NCBI RefSeq assembly: GCF_020524045.1 | Contig: NZ_JAIVKL010000013.1 | Coordinates: 1-64,000 of the forward strand | Direction: 5' to 3' | Source of the DNA: Metabacillus litoralis | GTDB lineage: Bacteria > Bacillota > Bacilli > Bacillales > Bacillaceae | DNA length: 64,000 nucleotides | Shown here: positions 62,692 to 64,000 of the stretch, in pieces | Layout of the letters: every line of letters begins with the position of its first letter | How positions within the stretch are numbered: position 1 is the stretch's first letter | Notes under the pieces: generated by a model | What the model was told of the DNA's origin: nothing | Databases searched by the model: none | The model's input: the letters and a program-made list of their open reading frames with translations, nothing else | Translations under genes and position numbers: made by a program

Positions 62692-63125
62692 AAAATCGCT
62701 CCTTTTTATTAGTCTTATATGTAAAATCAGTCCATTATTACGTACCCATCTAAGCAGGAGAAAAAACACGTATTTTGTAAAAAGATTTAATTAGTAGGTG
62801 ACTGTCATATAATCTATTGATAAATACACCGGGCCATATAGGATTCTGTGATTTTATGAATGGTTTTTAATAGGTCCAAGTGTTTCAATATGATTTAAAG
62901 CAAAATATTTTATTCAACAATCAATCAAATTAGATCACTACTAACTAATGTATAAAAATGGGTAGTATTTCACTTATTTAAACCAATATATCCCATAAAG
63001 GTATTGATAATTTCAAAGGTCTAGATTAAAGTAATATTTAAAATAATTGTTTGTAACACTCACTCTTTTTTTCTAAATGAATTTACATAAAAATATTAAT
63101 AGATTTGTGAGAATGGGAGGGTTAA
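62692..63125. other. Non-coding stretch upstream of katE
   Basis: Divergent promoter region between katE (minus) and the gene at 63126 (plus). No gene. A GTTT...GGGTA-type sigma-B promoter was looked for but not found convincingly; gggagg at 63116 is the ribosome-binding site of the next gene. Confidence 0.4.
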
Positions 63126-63491
63126 ATGGCGATTCATAAAAATGATCTTTATAAAATTACTAAAGATTCTATACGCTACAAATCATTATCTAAACAATAC
63201 TGTTTATTAGTTGATTCAATGAAACAACTAAATAATGAGCGAGATTTAAATAGTATTGATAACTTTGTGCTATATTTAACGATTTATACTAAAGTTAGGA
63301 AAATAAATAGAATACAAACAAAACATTTCATCTTATTTGCAAGAAATCAAATTCAAAATTGTCATGATCAACCGACTGAGGTGACATTAAAAGAAGTAGT
63401 TAAAACATTAACTACATTAAAAGAAATACATAAATTAAATACAGATGTTTCTTTAATGAATTACAAATTCTGGTGTGAGGTATTTAAGTGA
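63126..63491 (+). CDS. Hypothetical protein
   Basis: 121 residues with tgggagggt before the ATG. Helix-rich and basic: LYKITKDSIRYKSLSKQYCL, LNSIDNFVLYLTIYTKVRKI and VTLKEVVKTLTTLKEIHKLN. No signal peptide or recognised family. Confidence 0.6.
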   Translation: MAIHKNDLYKITKDSIRYKSLSKQYCLLVDSMKQLNNERDLNSIDNFVLYLTIYTKVRKINRIQTKHFILFARNQIQNCHDQPTEVTLKEVVKTLTTLKEIHKLNTDVSLMNYKFWCEVFK

Positions 63492-63684
63492 TATTCCTGT
63501 GATATCAATCTTTATTAATCTAGCTATTTATTCAAGAGAAGAGTTATGTATGGGGACTATACTAGAACTAAAGAGTAAACCTTAAACTACAATTAACGAT
63601 AAACTTTATTCTAGAAGTAGAAGGAATTCACGATAAAATGGAGAAATCTTACATATAATCTTAAAGCAGAATTAGGAGATGTGT

Positions 63685-64000
63685 ATGATGAGTGGACAAA
63701 CAAACGGAAAACTAGTAGAGCGAATTGACGCAGTATTTCTTCCTGTAAGGAATCTTAACGAGTCACTGATATGGTATCAAGACATTTTTGCATTTGATTT
63801 ACGTTGGAAAAATGAACGGATGTGTGGACTTGCAATAGCACCTAATTGTGGATTTCACCTCGTCGAAATCTCTGACTTTCAACCTATCACAAAATATACT
63901 CCATTTAATTATGTTGTTAAAGATGTTGAAGAAGTTAGAAATATGTTAATTGAAAAGAAGGTAACGGTTTCGGATTTAAGAATTGGAGAACCTAAACGTT
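63685..64000 (+). CDS. VOC-family (glyoxalase-like) protein, cut by window end
   Basis: The first 105 residues are visible from ATG 63685 (site aggagat). RIDAVFLPVRNLNESLIWYQ, then DIFAFDLRWKNERMCGLAIA and FHLVEISDF are the first beta-alpha-beta-beta-beta unit of the vicinal-oxygen-chelate fold (glyoxalase/bleomycin-resistance type). NYVVKDVEEVRNMLIEKKVT starts the second unit. Substrate unknown. Confidence 0.8.
   Translation, partial: MMSGQTNGKLVERIDAVFLPVRNLNESLIWYQDIFAFDLRWKNERMCGLAIAPNCGFHLVEISDFQPITKYTPFNYVVKDVEEVRNMLIEKKVTVSDLRIGEPKR

Noticed and set aside
1-64000. CRISPR array or CRISPR-associated transposon
   Set aside because: No regularly spaced identical repeats of 25-40 bp and no cas genes. 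The Tn7-like module has TniQ proteins but no Cas12k or Cascade genes.
1-64000. tRNA or rRNA genes
   Set aside because: None seen apart from the tRNA-like domain of tmRNA.

Overview
The window comes from the chromosome of a low-GC, endospore-forming Bacillaceae bacterium. Three things point there: the gene order secG – carboxylesterase – rnr – smpB – ssrA, an alpha/beta-type small acid-soluble spore protein (35.5-35.7 kb), and remnants of Spo0E-like phosphatases. The first 6.5 kb are ordinary core genome, apart from a GyrI-like gene between rnr and smpB and two copies of an intergenic repeat. The tmRNA gene is unusual: a 270-nt group I intron interrupts it inside the T-loop.

Downstream of ssrA (a classic island insertion site) lies about 50 kb of accessory DNA, starting with a decayed tyrosine integrase at 7.8 kb. 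From left to right it holds: a two-gene ATPase/nuclease-like pair (8.3-10.3 kb); an IS3-family element inserted with a 4-bp target duplication into one copy of a repeated RNA-like element; DUF3231, membrane-protein and broken phospholipase D genes (12.4-16.7 kb); and a long run of small single-gene units (17-37 kb) encoding kinases, lipoproteins and tiny membrane proteins. Many of these units end in a recurrent motif (taacgggtgc or close) followed by a terminator hairpin. This gene-cassette-like stretch contains an IS110-family element, a duplicated 240-bp unit, several frameshifted genes, and a c-di-GMP-I riboswitch ahead of a tiny Myb/SANT-like protein. A repeated element with a promoter, hairpins and a covarying terminator occurs four times (10.7, 20.1, 34.7, 37.3 kb) and looks like a multicopy small RNA.

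From 38 to 46 kb lies a probable defence region: an HNH nuclease, a zinc-ribbon/PD-(D/E)XK nuclease, a four-gene ABC-three-component (Lamassu-like) operon, and a GmrSD-type remnant. From 47.5 to 57.2 kb is a Tn7-like transposition module: tniQ, a tnsA-tnsB fusion, tnsC, and a second tniQ. The tnsAB gene is split by a 2985-bp IS1595-family transposon that carries creatininase and NUDIX genes and is flanked by 8-bp target duplications. Exact removal restores the reading frame.

The right end (58-64 kb) looks like ordinary chromosome again: a dCache-GGDEF diguanylate cyclase, the large catalase KatE, a hypothetical gene and the start of a VOC-family gene. The diguanylate cyclase could in principle supply the ligand for the riboswitch. 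All functional calls rest on reading motifs and remembered family features; no database search was run.
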